NCBI RefSeq assembly: GCF_041224415.1
Contig: NZ_JBGFFE010000006.1
Span: 61,333 to 125,332 of the forward strand
Origin: Clostridium_B lapidicellarium
GTDB taxonomy: Bacteria; Bacillota; Clostridia; Clostridiales; Clostridiaceae
Direction of reading: 5' to 3'
Length of the DNA stretch: 64,000 nt
How positions within the stretch are numbered: position 1 is the first letter of the stretch; every line of letters starts with the position of its first letter. The notes beneath the pieces are model-generated. The model searched no databases, had not been told where the DNA came from, and saw only the letters and a program-made list of their open reading frames with translations. The position numbers and the translations under genes were made by a program. Below, piece after piece: positions 1 to 9,237 of the stretch.

Positions 1-178
1 TATCTCTAGGCAGGGCAATATATTTGATTTTGAGTTCTAAAAGGACACTTACTCCAACGGCAAAAGCCTTTTTTGATATGTGTAAAAAAACTTTTAACTT
101 TAATATAAAATAACATTAAATACACATATATTATAATAATTATTATAATATAATATAAGTAATTTTAAGGGGAATATC
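1..178. other. Intergenic leader of the subtilase gene
   Basis: No coding region is evident. The last 60 bases are extremely AT-rich and hold a perfect palindrome (129-150), a TATAAT at 149-154 and the SD sequence AAGGGGA just before the protease start. The first 60 bases look like the edge of an upstream gene or its 3' region that I cannot identify. Confidence 0.5.
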
Positions 179-1378
179 ATGTTTTCCATTAAAAATAAAT
201 TGGAATTTAATTTAAAAACATCATTAGCTAAAAACTTATACAAGAATTATAGAGTAATAATAGAATATACTGCACTTCCGAAGACAATAGAAAAAAAAAT
301 TAAAACATATAGAGGAAAATTAATTTACACTATACCGGCTATAAATTGCATAAGTGCCATTTTAACACCAAATGCCATAAGCAGACTAATAGAATTGCCC
401 CAGGTAATTCATATAGGAGCTGACTGTTTTGCTCTATTATGTGCCAATAAAAGCATATTTACCTCAAACTCTATAGCACCCGGTGGAAAATATCGTCTTA
501 CTGGAAAAGGTATATGTATAGGTGTCGTGGACTCAGGTGTCTACCCCCATCCTGATCTTTTAAATCCCAAAAATAAGATCAGGAAATTCACAGATCTAAT
601 AAAAAAATATAAATATCCATACGACGACAATGGGCACGGAACTTTTATAAGTGGAATTATATGCGGAAGCGGCAATGAATCCAATGGAATATATAAGGGC
701 ATTGCCGAAAACAGCAGTATTTATTCCATAAAAGCTTTTAATTCACTTGGAAGGGGATTGGCATCAGATATCTTATTTGCCATTCAAATCCTACTAGATG
801 AAAGTAAAGATAAAAACATAAAAATAATCTGCCTTCCCTTTGAGCTATGCGAGAATAACTATTTTATATTATCCCTGTTTGAAAAATTTTTTCAAATAGC
901 AGCGGAAATGAATATAGCTATTGTAGTACCCTCAGGAAACTGCGGTAATTTTCAGGGAAGTATGAGAGGTATAGCTATCTTAAATAACTGTATAACTGTT
1001 TCTGGAATAGATACAAGTTCCAGGATTGTAAAACCTTATATTTACTCCTCCTGCGGACCTGTAAGCAAAATTGAAAAACCTGATTTGGCTGCTGCCTGTG
1101 TAAATATATGTTCTATAAATTCCAACATGGAATATATATCAGAAAGGGACGGGATGAAAATATACCCCAAGCCTTTGGAAGACCCATATACCAACTATAC
1201 AGGCACTTCCTGCGCGGCAGCTTATATAAGCGGTATATGTGCCCTCTTGTATGAAAATAATCCCGAACTTACATTTAATGATCTCATATCACTTCTTAAA
1301 ATATCCTGTGAACTTTTAAACATTCCCAAACGGTGCCAAGGTGCCGGTATAATAAATATAGATAAACTGCTCCCGTAA
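179..1378 (+). CDS. S8 (subtilisin-like) serine protease
   Basis: A 399-residue subtilase. The catalytic Asp is D118 in VVDSG, the His is H153 in NGHGT, the oxyanion Asn is N254 in PSGNCG and the Ser is S344 in GTSCAAA, so the triad is complete. Residues 1 to about 95 look like a propeptide-type region, and there is no signal peptide, which suggests an intracellular enzyme or one exported by another route. The nucleophile motif has Cys where most subtilases have Met, and the protein is rich in Cys. It starts with ATG behind AAGGGGA. Clostridia carry S8 relatives such as the Csp germination proteases; assignment to that group is not supported here. It stands alone, upstream of ferritin. Confidence 0.88.
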   Translation: MFSIKNKLEFNLKTSLAKNLYKNYRVIIEYTALPKTIEKKIKTYRGKLIYTIPAINCISAILTPNAISRLIELPQVIHIGADCFALLCANKSIFTSNSIAPGGKYRLTGKGICIGVVDSGVYPHPDLLNPKNKIRKFTDLIKKYKYPYDDNGHGTFISGIICGSGNESNGIYKGIAENSSIYSIKAFNSLGRGLASDILFAIQILLDESKDKNIKIICLPFELCENNYFILSLFEKFFQIAAEMNIAIVVPSGNCGNFQGSMRGIAILNNCITVSGIDTSSRIVKPYIYSSCGPVSKIEKPDLAAACVNICSINSNMEYISERDGMKIYPKPLEDPYTNYTGTSCAAAYISGICALLYENNPELTFNDLISLLKISCELLNIPKRCQGAGIINIDKLLP

Positions 1379-1466
1379 TTTTGTACATTTGAACATTCAG
1401 TTATTATATGTTATCATATAATATATACTATTGTATAATAATAATTTAATCTAGGAGGCATTATTT

Positions 1467-1997
1467 ATGTTAAGCAAAAGATTAGAAAAAGCTATAAACG
1501 ATCAGATAAACTTTGAATACTATTCTGCCAATATCTATCTAGCCATGGAGGCATATTTTGCAAAACAAAATTTAAACGGATTTGTTAACTTTTTTAAGGT
1601 TCAAATACAGGAAGAAAATTTCCACGCGTCAAAATTCTTTGACTACCTAAATCAAGTAGGTGCCAACATAACAATAAAGGGATTCCCTGATCCAAAAAAT
1701 GATTACAAATCACCTCTTGAAGTCTTTGAAGCTGCTTTAAAGCATGAACAAATAGTAACTTCAAGAATCAACAATTTAATGTCCATAGCTAATGAAGATA
1801 AGGATTTTGCTTCAATAGCTTTGCTACAGTGGTTTGTAAATGAACAGGTGGAGGAAGAAGATACATTTAACAATGCCATCCAGACATTAAAAAGGATAGG
1901 TGACAATCCAGCTGCACTTTATCTATATGATCAGGAACTTTCATCTAGAACTTTCGTACCGCCTACAAATACGCCATCTGCAGGTCAGAATCAATAA
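1467..1997 (+). CDS. ftnA: Ferritin, iron storage protein
   Basis: A 176-residue bacterial non-haem ferritin that oxidises Fe2+ and stores Fe3+ in a 24-subunit shell in the cytoplasm. The four-helix ferritin fold is recognisable, with ferroxidase residues E17, E50, H53, E94, Q127 and nearby E129/E130 in the expected spacing. The last 15 residues are a Pro/Thr/Gln tail beyond the usual fold. ATG follows an optimal AGGAGG. The gene is monocistronic: its own AT-rich upstream region (1379-1466) has a dyad TTATATG/CATATAA, and a strong hairpin follows the stop. Regulation by an iron or peroxide sensor is likely from family knowledge but not shown. Confidence 0.95.
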   Translation: MLSKRLEKAINDQINFEYYSANIYLAMEAYFAKQNLNGFVNFFKVQIQEENFHASKFFDYLNQVGANITIKGFPDPKNDYKSPLEVFEAALKHEQIVTSRINNLMSIANEDKDFASIALLQWFVNEQVEEEDTFNNAIQTLKRIGDNPAALYLYDQELSSRTFVPPTNTPSAGQNQ

Positions 1998-2013
1998 ATA
2001 TTTTCAACTATTA

Positions 2014-2060
2014 AAGATAAACTGCAGAGAATTAATTCATTATTCTCTGCAGTTTATCTT
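2014..2060. terminator. Bidirectional terminator between ferritin and the fab/acc operon
   Basis: Perfect 19-bp inverted repeat (2014-2032 with 2042-2060) and a 9-base loop, lying between the convergent ferritin and hydroxyacid dehydrogenase genes. A/T-rich arms give short U tracts in either direction. Confidence 0.85.
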
Positions 2061-2079
2061 AATTTTAAATTACAAATAC

Positions 2080-3027
2080 TTAATATCCTTTATATATATT
2101 CACTATATTATTAAGCTTGTTTCCCGATACATATCTTTTTAAATTATCATACATCATATCAAATCTTCTAGCGTCAACTTTTTCAGATATCCAAGAATTA
2201 TGAGGTGTTATTATCACATTTTCAAATTCCCAAAGGGGACTTTCCACATCCAAAGGTTCCTTTTCCACCACATCTAGGGCAGCACCCGCTATCTTGCCAT
2301 TTTTCACATTTTCTATAAAAGCTCCTTCGTCCATTATTGAACCTCTTGCTGTATTTACCACATAGACTCCGTTTTTCATAGCTTCAAAAGCAGTATTATC
2401 TATTAAATGCCATGTTTTTTTAGTATATGGAATAGTTATAACAACTATATCGCACAGTTTCAACATGTCATTCATATTTTCTGTAGAAAAGCATCTATTA
2501 AAATAGGGAACTTCCCTGCCTCTGGTATTCAGCCCCAAGATTTTCACACCAAATCCCGTAAGTCTCCTGGCAGCTTCTGTAGCTATACTTCCGGTACCAA
2601 TAAACCCAACAGTTCTTCCGTACAGTTCAAGTATACCGGTATCCATTTTCCATAGCTTTTCCTGCTGATTTTTATAGAGTTTTTTGCTGTGTTTTAGCAT
2701 TTCAAGTATTTTCAACATTATCCATTCACCCATAGGTATGCTGTATCCACCTTTATTGTTGGTGATCAATATATTATTTTTTCTAACTACATCCATGGGA
2801 AGCTGATCTATACCAACACTAAACAATTGTATCCATTTCAATTTTTTCATATTATTTATATCTAAAGTATCAAATGGATCATAACAGAGCAGTACTTCCG
2901 TATCTTTCATATTTTCAGTATAATGAGCTCCTTTTTCCCGCACAATGTTTACGTCATACCCTAATTTTCTTATATTATCAATATTTTTATCACCGAAATT
3001 ACGAGTACACAATAATTTTATTCCCAT
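2080..3027 (-). CDS. D-2-hydroxyacid dehydrogenase family protein
   Basis: NAD(P)-dependent reductase/dehydrogenase of 2-keto/2-hydroxy acids, about 315 residues. It has the Rossmann motif GFIGTGSIA with Ala at the third Gly position, the catalytic Arg in NTARGS, Glu in VEKEPL and His in TPHNSW. The ATG at 3027 is chosen because GAGGTGG sits just upstream; the in-frame GTG at 3036 lies inside that SD. It is 31 bases behind accA on the same strand and is probably the last gene of the fatty-acid operon, an unusual partner. The substrate cannot be read from sequence. A second, clearly different paralogue lies at 23282-24262. Confidence 0.85.
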   Translation of the reverse strand: MGIKLLCTRNFGDKNIDNIRKLGYDVNIVREKGAHYTENMKDTEVLLCYDPFDTLDINNMKKLKWIQLFSVGIDQLPMDVVRKNNILITNNKGGYSIPMGEWIMLKILEMLKHSKKLYKNQQEKLWKMDTGILELYGRTVGFIGTGSIATEAARRLTGFGVKILGLNTRGREVPYFNRCFSTENMNDMLKLCDIVVITIPYTKKTWHLIDNTAFEAMKNGVYVVNTARGSIMDEGAFIENVKNGKIAGAALDVVEKEPLDVESPLWEFENVIITPHNSWISEKVDARRFDMMYDNLKRYVSGNKLNNIVNIYKGY

Positions 3028-3058
3028 GAAATCCACCTCTACTATAAAATATACTGAT

Positions 3059-3910
3059 TTAATTTTTCTCCAGGAATTTTCCCATAAATCTAAATCTATT
3101 ATATCTTTCTTCCAATAATTCTCCTCTTGAACGTTTCCTAAGTATGCCTACCTTCTCTATAAGTTCATCTTTTATAACCCTGGACATTTTCTTTACATCT
3201 TTTTGGGCACCACCTGCAGGTTCCTTTAATACTTTATCTATTATACCATATTTCTTTAAATCTTGTGCTGTGAGTTTCATGACTTCAGCCGCCTCTTTAG
3301 CTTTAGACGCATCTCTCCAGAGTATACCTGCAAATCCTTCCGGCGATAAAACAGAATATATGGAATTTTCAAGCATCCATACTGAATCAGCCACCGCAAG
3401 GGCGAGAGCACCTCCACTTCCCCCCTCCCCTATTATCAAAGATATAATAGGTACTTTAAAATTAAACATCTCCATTAAGTTTCTTGCTATTGCCTCTCCC
3501 TGACCTCTTTCTTCCGCATCCATTCCGCAAAAAGCTCCAGGAGTATCTACAAAGCATATAATAGCCCTGTCAAATTTATCCGCCTGTTTCATAAGCCTCA
3601 AGCTTTTCCTGTATCCTTCAGGTTTTGGCATACCAAAATTTCTCTTTATATTTTCCTTAGTGTTGTTTCCCTTTTGCTGGGCCACTACAGTTACAGGTTC
3701 ACCGTCCAGCAGTGCAATACCTCCTACTACCGAAGGATCATCTCCAAAATACCTATCGCCGTGGAACTCTATAAAAGAATCAAATATATTCCTTATATAA
3801 TCCAATGAAGTAGGCCTCTCTATCATTCTGGCCAAACTTACCTTTTTCCAGGCTCCTTTACTGTCAAGTTTTTTATTCAGTATTTTTTGAACCTTTCCCA
3901 ATTTCTCCAC
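3059..3910 (-). CDS. accA: Acetyl-CoA carboxylase carboxyltransferase, alpha subunit
   Basis: A 283-residue crotonase-fold subunit that with AccD moves the carboxyl group from carboxybiotin to acetyl-CoA to make malonyl-CoA, the first committed step of fatty acid synthesis. The conserved stretches EFHGDRYFGDD, DTPGAFCG, GEGGSGGALA and the AEVMKLTAQDL region are all present, and the length is near that of short Firmicute AccA proteins. The start is GTG at 3910, behind GAAAGGAAG. It follows accD by about 50 bases in the operon, so both carboxyltransferase subunits are likely made together. Confidence 0.97.
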   Translation of the reverse strand: MEKLGKVQKILNKKLDSKGAWKKVSLARMIERPTSLDYIRNIFDSFIEFHGDRYFGDDPSVVGGIALLDGEPVTVVAQQKGNNTKENIKRNFGMPKPEGYRKSLRLMKQADKFDRAIICFVDTPGAFCGMDAEERGQGEAIARNLMEMFNFKVPIISLIIGEGGSGGALALAVADSVWMLENSIYSVLSPEGFAGILWRDASKAKEAAEVMKLTAQDLKKYGIIDKVLKEPAGGAQKDVKKMSRVIKDELIEKVGILRKRSRGELLEERYNRFRFMGKFLEKN

Positions 3911-3961
3911 ATAAAAAACTTCCTTTCACTTAGAAAATTCGTCCATAAAAATTTCAAAATA

Positions 3962-4837
3962 TTATCGGTTTCTGCTGTGAATCGATAATATTTTTCCTAA
4001 AGTGCTCTTCAAAATTTTTCTCGGGACTATTTTATCTACAAATCCATGTTCCAATAAAAACTCCGATCTTTGAAATCCAGGGGGAAGCTTTTGTTTTATT
4101 GTCTGCTCTATCACTCTCTTTCCTGCAAATCCTACAAGTGCATCAGGCTCAGCTAAAATTATATCGCCAAGCATGGCAAAACTGGCTGTGACTCCTCCCG
4201 TAGTCGGATCTGTAAGTACAGATATATAGAGAAGCCCTTTTTCATTCAACCTAGAAATGGCTCCACTTATTTTAGCCATTTGCATAAGCGAAAAAATACC
4301 TTCCTGCATTCTTGCCCCTCCGGAGGCTGTAAAAATAATCAATGGGAGTTCCAATTTTATAGCTTTTTCCACAGCCCGGGTTATTTTTTCCCCTACTACA
4401 GAACCCATACTCCCCATCATAAAATTACTGTCCATGACACATATTATCGAGGGTTCTTTAAATATAGTGCCCCGGCCAGTTATCACGGCATCTGCCATAT
4501 CAGCTTTTTTTTGAATCTTTTTAATCTTATCTTCATATCCTTTAAAACCTATTGGATTATCCGAAGCCATATCCTTGTCGAACTCACAAAAACTTCCCCT
4601 GTCAACTGTGAACTTAATTCTCTCTCTTGCACTTATTCTAAAACAATGATTGCAGTACTGACATACGCCATAATTATTCTCCAAATCTTTTTTATACAAT
4701 ATTCTTCCGCAATTGCTGCACTTTACCCACGCACCGCTGGGTATACTCGGTTTTTTACTTGAATCATAATTTATATCATTTAAAGCCCTTTGACTTACTG
4801 TAATGTATTTTGTCTTTTTAAATAGCTTATCCAGCAA
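3962..4837 (-). CDS. accD: Acetyl-CoA carboxylase carboxyltransferase, beta subunit
   Basis: A 291-residue carboxyltransferase beta subunit. The N-terminal four-Cys zinc ribbon is intact (C40, C43, C59, C62), followed by the crotonase fold with FTASGGARMQEG and the LTDPTTGGVTASFA segment typical of AccD. It forms an alpha2beta2 complex with AccA. The start is TTG at 4837, supported by a GAGGTGAT seven bases upstream; no ATG in frame fits better. It lies 32 bases after accC in the operon. Confidence 0.97.
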   Translation of the reverse strand: MLDKLFKKTKYITVSQRALNDINYDSSKKPSIPSGAWVKCSNCGRILYKKDLENNYGVCQYCNHCFRISARERIKFTVDRGSFCEFDKDMASDNPIGFKGYEDKIKKIQKKADMADAVITGRGTIFKEPSIICVMDSNFMMGSMGSVVGEKITRAVEKAIKLELPLIIFTASGGARMQEGIFSLMQMAKISGAISRLNEKGLLYISVLTDPTTGGVTASFAMLGDIILAEPDALVGFAGKRVIEQTIKQKLPPGFQRSEFLLEHGFVDKIVPRKILKSTLGKILSIHSRNR

Positions 4838-4869
4838 AATCTATCACCTCGCTTATCAGATCAACCTGG

Positions 4870-6219
4870 TCACCCAATTTTCTTAAAATTATTTTCTATA
4901 AATTTCGTATCATAGGTTCCTTTCATGAATTCTTCACTATTTACAATTTGAAATTGAAAATCTATATTTGTATGAACCCCTTCTACAATGAATTCCCCTA
5001 AAGCTCTCTTCATCTTGCATATAGCTTCTTCTCTATTTCTACCATATACTATAAGTTTTGCTATCATAGAATCATAATAGGGTGGGATATTATAACCTGA
5101 ATAAACTGCACTGTCAACCCTCACATTAAAACCGCCCGGCATATACAGATCCTCTATTTTCCCCGGCGAAGGCATAAAACCTTTTTTTACATCTTCCGCA
5201 TTTATTCTGCATTCTATAGAATGTCCATGGATTTTCACATCATCCTGGCAAAAATCAAGTTTTTCTCCTGCTGCAATTTTTATCTGCTCCTTTACTAGAT
5301 CTATTCCCGTTACCATTTCAGTTATGCCATGTTCTACCTGTATACGCGTATTCATTTCCATAAAATAATAATTATTATTTTTATCCAAAAGGAACTCCAC
5401 TGTACCTGCATTACTATAATTTACTGCTTTAGCAGCTTTCACAGCAGTTTTCCCCATGGATTTTCTGAGATTTTCATCAACCACTTTACTGGGGGCTTCT
5501 TCCAGTACTTTCTGGTTCCTCCGCTGCATTGAACAATCTCTTTCACCCAGATAGACTGTATTCCCAAAATTATCTGCAAGTATTTGAATTTCTATATGTT
5601 TGGGACTTTCTATGAATTTTTCCAAATAAACAGTATCATCACCAAAAGCCTCTCTTGCTTCTAATTTAGCATTTTCATAATTCTTTACAAGCTGATCCTC
5701 TCTATACACAACACGTATACCTCTTCCACCGCCTCCTGCCGAAGCTTTTATCATAACAGGATATCCTATACTTCTGGCTATTTTCATAAGTTCCCCATCT
5801 GAAGTTACGGCTCCTTTTGATCCGGGTACAGTGGGTATACCGCTTTTATTCATTATATCTCTTGCATTGGATTTATTGCCCATACTTTCAATGCACTCGG
5901 GAGAAGGACCTATAAAAGTTATATTGCATTCCCTGCATATGCTGGCAAACTTACTGTTTTCAGATAGAAATCCGAACCCAGGATGAATAGCCTGGGCGCC
6001 AGACAAAACAGTTGCACTTATTATATTATGTATATTTAAATAACTTTCTTTAGGTGAGGCAGGCCCTATACAAATGGCTTCATCTGCCAGTTGTGTATGA
6101 AGAGCTTTCCTGTCAGCTTCAGAATATACAGCCACAGTTTCAATTCCCATTTCCCTGCAGGCTCTAATTATTCTAACTGCTATTTCCCCTCTATTTGCAA
6201 TTAAAATCTTATTAAACAT
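4870..6219 (-). CDS. accC: Biotin carboxylase subunit of acetyl-CoA carboxylase
   Basis: A 449-residue ATP-grasp enzyme that carboxylates the biotin on AccB using ATP and bicarbonate. It opens with MFNKILIANRGEIAVRIIRA, has the glycine-rich ATP loop SAGGGGRGIR and the active-site stretches EMNTRIQVEHG and HSIECRINAED. Length matches the family. ATG at 6219 is preceded by GGGAGTTGAG. It lies 24 bases after fabZ. Pyruvate carboxylase is excluded because there is no transcarboxylase or biotinyl domain fused. Confidence 0.97.
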   Translation of the reverse strand: MFNKILIANRGEIAVRIIRACREMGIETVAVYSEADRKALHTQLADEAICIGPASPKESYLNIHNIISATVLSGAQAIHPGFGFLSENSKFASICRECNITFIGPSPECIESMGNKSNARDIMNKSGIPTVPGSKGAVTSDGELMKIARSIGYPVMIKASAGGGGRGIRVVYREDQLVKNYENAKLEAREAFGDDTVYLEKFIESPKHIEIQILADNFGNTVYLGERDCSMQRRNQKVLEEAPSKVVDENLRKSMGKTAVKAAKAVNYSNAGTVEFLLDKNNNYYFMEMNTRIQVEHGITEMVTGIDLVKEQIKIAAGEKLDFCQDDVKIHGHSIECRINAEDVKKGFMPSPGKIEDLYMPGGFNVRVDSAVYSGYNIPPYYDSMIAKLIVYGRNREEAICKMKRALGEFIVEGVHTNIDFQFQIVNSEEFMKGTYDTKFIENNFKKIG

Positions 6220-6243
6220 TTTCTAAAACTCAACTCCCGACAA

Positions 6244-6699
6244 TTAATTTTTGTCTTCTACCATAAAAATCAATTCAGCTTCTGCAGCTTTTTTATCTCC
6301 AACATACGCTTCCGCCTTTCCAACTCCTGCAGGTCCTTTAATCTTTATAATTTCCACCACCAATTTAAGTGTGTCCCCAGGTATTACCTTCCTTCTGAAT
6401 CTCGCCTTTTTTATTCCACCAAAGAAGGCTATTTTATTTTTAAATTCCCTCTGGCTCAATATGGCTACAGCACCAGCTTGAGCCAGAGCTTCTATTATAA
6501 GCACCCCGGGCATTACAGGTTCTTCTGGAAAATGTCCTGAAAAAAAATACTCATTTCCACTAACATTCTTATAAGCTACAACTTTTTTTCCTGGTTCCAT
6601 ATAAGTAACCTTGTCTACCAGTAAAAATGGATACCTATGCGGAATAATCTGTTTTATCTCCTTTAAGCCAAAATTTACATTAAATTTATCCTCATCCAT
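6244..6699 (-). CDS. fabZ: 3-hydroxyacyl-ACP dehydratase FabZ
   Basis: A 151-residue hot-dog fold dehydratase that removes water from 3-hydroxyacyl-ACP in the elongation cycle. The catalytic His lies in SGHFPEEPVMPG and the Glu in LIIEALAQAGA. The start ATG follows GAGGAGG. No fabA is seen; the single FabZ plus FabF in this operon fits a Gram-positive type II system in which unsaturated fatty acids are made without FabA. It sits between accB and accC, an order common in low-GC Firmicutes. Confidence 0.96.
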   Translation of the reverse strand: MDEDKFNVNFGLKEIKQIIPHRYPFLLVDKVTYMEPGKKVVAYKNVSGNEYFFSGHFPEEPVMPGVLIIEALAQAGAVAILSQREFKNKIAFFGGIKKARFRRKVIPGDTLKLVVEIIKIKGPAGVGKAEAYVGDKKAAEAELIFMVEDKN

Positions 6700-6747
6700 A
6701 TATTTTCCTCCTCTGGGAAGATCAATTTCTCAAGATTACAATTATCT

Positions 6748-7215
6748 TTAATTATCAGTCCTTATCTTAAAAAGCGGCTGCCCGTACTCCACCATTTGCT
6801 CATTTTTAACCAAAATTTCCGATACTTCTCCGTCTACTTCACTCTGGATTTCATTCATAAGCTTCATAGCCTCTATTATACACAGTACATCACCTTTCTT
6901 GACTTTAGAACCCACACTGACAAATGAAGGTTTGTCGGGATTAGATGAACTATAAAAGGTACCTACGACAGGCGATGTGACAATCTTAACATTCCTGGCA
7001 TCATTTTTCTTTTCCACTTTATCTGGTTCAAGCCTACTCACATTTCTCCCATCTTCTTTTCCATATCCCTTTTCATATCTCTCCAGTACAGTTTTGCCTT
7101 CGCTCTTCTTTTCTTTCTTCATCACTATGGATATATCCTCCCAGTTAACTTCCAAATAAGCAAGTTTTGAATTATCCATAACTTTTATCATATTTTCAAT
7201 TACCCCAAAATCCAT
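6748..7215 (-). CDS. accB: Biotin carboxyl carrier protein of acetyl-CoA carboxylase
   Basis: A 155-residue carrier with a charged, low-complexity linker (about 33-75) and a C-terminal biotinyl domain. The biotin attachment site is K118 in EAMKLMNEI. It shuttles the carboxyl group from AccC to AccA/AccD. ATG follows GGAGTGAG and the gene begins 2 bases after the fabF stop, so translational coupling is likely. Confidence 0.97.
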   Translation of the reverse strand: MDFGVIENMIKVMDNSKLAYLEVNWEDISIVMKKEKKSEGKTVLERYEKGYGKEDGRNVSRLEPDKVEKKNDARNVKIVTSPVVGTFYSSSNPDKPSFVSVGSKVKKGDVLCIIEAMKLMNEIQSEVDGEVSEILVKNEQMVEYGQPLFKIRTDN

Positions 7216-7217
7216 AA

Positions 7218-8456
7218 TTACTCACTCCACTTTTTTAATAAAATAACTGCATTATGACCTCCAAAACCCAGAGAATTCGACATAGCATATTTCACTTCCC
7301 GGCTTCTGCCTTTATTAGGTATATAATCAAGATCACATTCTTCATCTTTTTCTCTATAACCTATAGTAGGTGGAACATAATTATCTACAATGGATTTAAC
7401 ACATACTATAGCCTCTATTGCTCCTGCAGCACCTAAAAGATGTCCTGTCATGGATTTTGTAGAACTTACGGGAATTTTCTTTGCAAAATCTCCAAATACA
7501 TTTTTTATAGCTTTTGTTTCAGATTTATCGTTGCTTATAGTTCCTGTACCATGGGCATTTATATACGAAACCTCTTTTTTATCTATTCCCGCTTCGTCTA
7601 TAGCTATCTGCATAGCTCTTGCTGCTCCCTCACCTTCCGGATCCACAGCCGTTATATGATAGGCATCACAAGTGGAACCATATCCAACTATTTGAGAATA
7701 TATATGGGCATTTCTCTTTCTTGCATGCTCTAGGGATTCCAATATAAGAATACCCGAGCCTTCCCCCATAACAAACCCACCTCTTTCTCTGTCAAACGGA
7801 ATAGAAGCCCTTTTTGGATCTTTGCTTCTGCTAAGTGCAGTCAATGATATAAATCCAGCTATGGAAAGCGGTGTTATGCAAGCTTCTGCTCCTCCTGCAA
7901 TCATTATGTCAGCTCTTCCATCTTCGATCATTTTATAAGCCTCACCAATGGCATTGGTACCTGTAGCACATGCAGATACTACCGTCATGCAAATACCTTT
8001 AGCTCCAAATTTTATAGCTATATTACCTGCAGCCATGTTTCCTATGATCATAGGTATAAAAAGAGGTCTTATTCTATTGGGACCTTTTTCCATAAGGGTA
8101 CTGTGTTCCTTCTCTATCGTACTTATACCGCCGATACCTGAACCTACCACTACTCCCAGTCTGGATTTATCTACGGCATCCAAATCAAGCCCAGAATCTT
8201 TTATTGCCTCTTCTGTGGAAACCAGGGCAAATTGTGAAAATCTGTCGAGCCTTCTAGCCTCTCTTCTCCCTAAGATCTCATTTGCATCAAAATCTTTTAC
8301 TTCAGCCGCCAATTTCGATTTAAAATTTTCCGTATCAAAAGCCGTAATAAAATCTATTCCACAGACTCCATTTTTTATGTTGTTCCAAAAAGTTTTGACG
8401 TTATTTCCCAAGGGTGTGACTGCTCCCAATCCTGTAATTACAACTTTTCTTTTCAT
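7218..8456 (-). CDS. fabF: 3-oxoacyl-ACP synthase II
   Basis: A 412-residue condensing enzyme that elongates acyl-ACP with malonyl-ACP. The Cys-His-His triad is C163 (SACATG), H302 (AHGTGT) and H339 (GHLLGAAG), counted from the ATG at 8456. An in-frame GTG at 8465 lies within the SD TTAGGTGAG, so the downstream ATG is preferred and gives the normal family length. It follows fabG by about 24 bases and nearly touches accB. Confidence 0.97.
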   Translation of the reverse strand: MKRKVVITGLGAVTPLGNNVKTFWNNIKNGVCGIDFITAFDTENFKSKLAAEVKDFDANEILGRREARRLDRFSQFALVSTEEAIKDSGLDLDAVDKSRLGVVVGSGIGGISTIEKEHSTLMEKGPNRIRPLFIPMIIGNMAAGNIAIKFGAKGICMTVVSACATGTNAIGEAYKMIEDGRADIMIAGGAEACITPLSIAGFISLTALSRSKDPKRASIPFDRERGGFVMGEGSGILILESLEHARKRNAHIYSQIVGYGSTCDAYHITAVDPEGEGAARAMQIAIDEAGIDKKEVSYINAHGTGTISNDKSETKAIKNVFGDFAKKIPVSSTKSMTGHLLGAAGAIEAIVCVKSIVDNYVPPTIGYREKDEECDLDYIPNKGRSREVKYAMSNSLGFGGHNAVILLKKWSE

Positions 8457-8480
8457 AAATCTCACCTAACCTTTAAAAAT

Positions 8481-9227
8481 TTACATTACCATTCCGCCAT
8501 CTATTTTTATTACCTGTCCAGTTATATAATCCGAATCATGTGATGCCAAAAAAGATACTGCATTTGCGACATCGTAAACAGTTCCAAACCTTTTCAGGGG
8601 TATAGTATGCAATATATTTTCCTTCACCTTGTCTGATAAGTTCGCTGTCATATCCGTCTTTATAAAACCCGGTGCCACTGCATTTACATTTATTCCCCTC
8701 GATGCCAATTCTCTGGCCGTAGATTTGGTAATTCCTATTATTCCGGCCTTTGCGGCAGAATAATTTACCTGACCTGCATTACCAGCTATACCCGACACTG
8801 AAGATATATTTATTATTTTACCACTTCTTTGTCTGAGCATGACAGGACTTACATGTCTGATACAATTAAACGTACCTTTTAAATTTACTTCTATTACTTT
8901 GTCAAAGTCACTTTCTTTCATCCTCAAAATCAACCCATCTCGTGTTATTCCCGCATTATTTACCAGAACATCTATTCTTCCAAAAGTATCTACAGTCTTC
9001 TTTATAATACTTTTTGCTTCTTCAAATATGCTTACGTCCCCCTGGATAGCAGCTGCTCTGCCGCCTCCATTTTCAATTTCATCCACAAGTTCTCTTACCT
9101 TAGATGAACTACTTCTATAATTAACAGCTATGTCAAATCCATCTTTCGCTAATCTAAGTGCAATAGCCCTCCCGATACCCTTTGCTCCTCCTGTAATTAC
9201 AGCTACATTCCCACCACTCATATCCAT
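8481..9227 (-). CDS. fabG: 3-oxoacyl-ACP reductase
   Basis: A 248-residue short-chain dehydrogenase that reduces 3-oxoacyl-ACP with NADPH. The cofactor loop is GGAKGIG (13-19), NNAG lies at 90-93, and the catalytic Ser143, Tyr156 and Lys160 (YSAAK) are in place. The C-terminal YITGQVIKIDGGMVM is typical of FabG. ATG at 9227 follows AGGAGG. Gene spacing to fabD is 10 bases. Confidence 0.96.
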   Translation of the reverse strand: MDMSGGNVAVITGGAKGIGRAIALRLAKDGFDIAVNYRSSSSKVRELVDEIENGGGRAAAIQGDVSIFEEAKSIIKKTVDTFGRIDVLVNNAGITRDGLILRMKESDFDKVIEVNLKGTFNCIRHVSPVMLRQRSGKIINISSVSGIAGNAGQVNYSAAKAGIIGITKSTARELASRGINVNAVAPGFIKTDMTANLSDKVKENILHTIPLKRFGTVYDVANAVSFLASHDSDYITGQVIKIDGGMVM

Positions 9228-9237
9228 CTTGTTCCTC

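Noticed and set aside
1900..2142. Plus-strand frame over the ferritin end and terminator
   Set aside because: It overlaps ferritin, runs through the terminator stem and the end of the opposite gene, and has no SD.
4280..4762. Long plus-strand frame (160 residues) inside accD
   Set aside because: It is the complement of a well-supported conserved gene, with low-complexity content and no SD; the same applies to other antisense frames in fabD, fabF, gyrA and the Lon-type gene.
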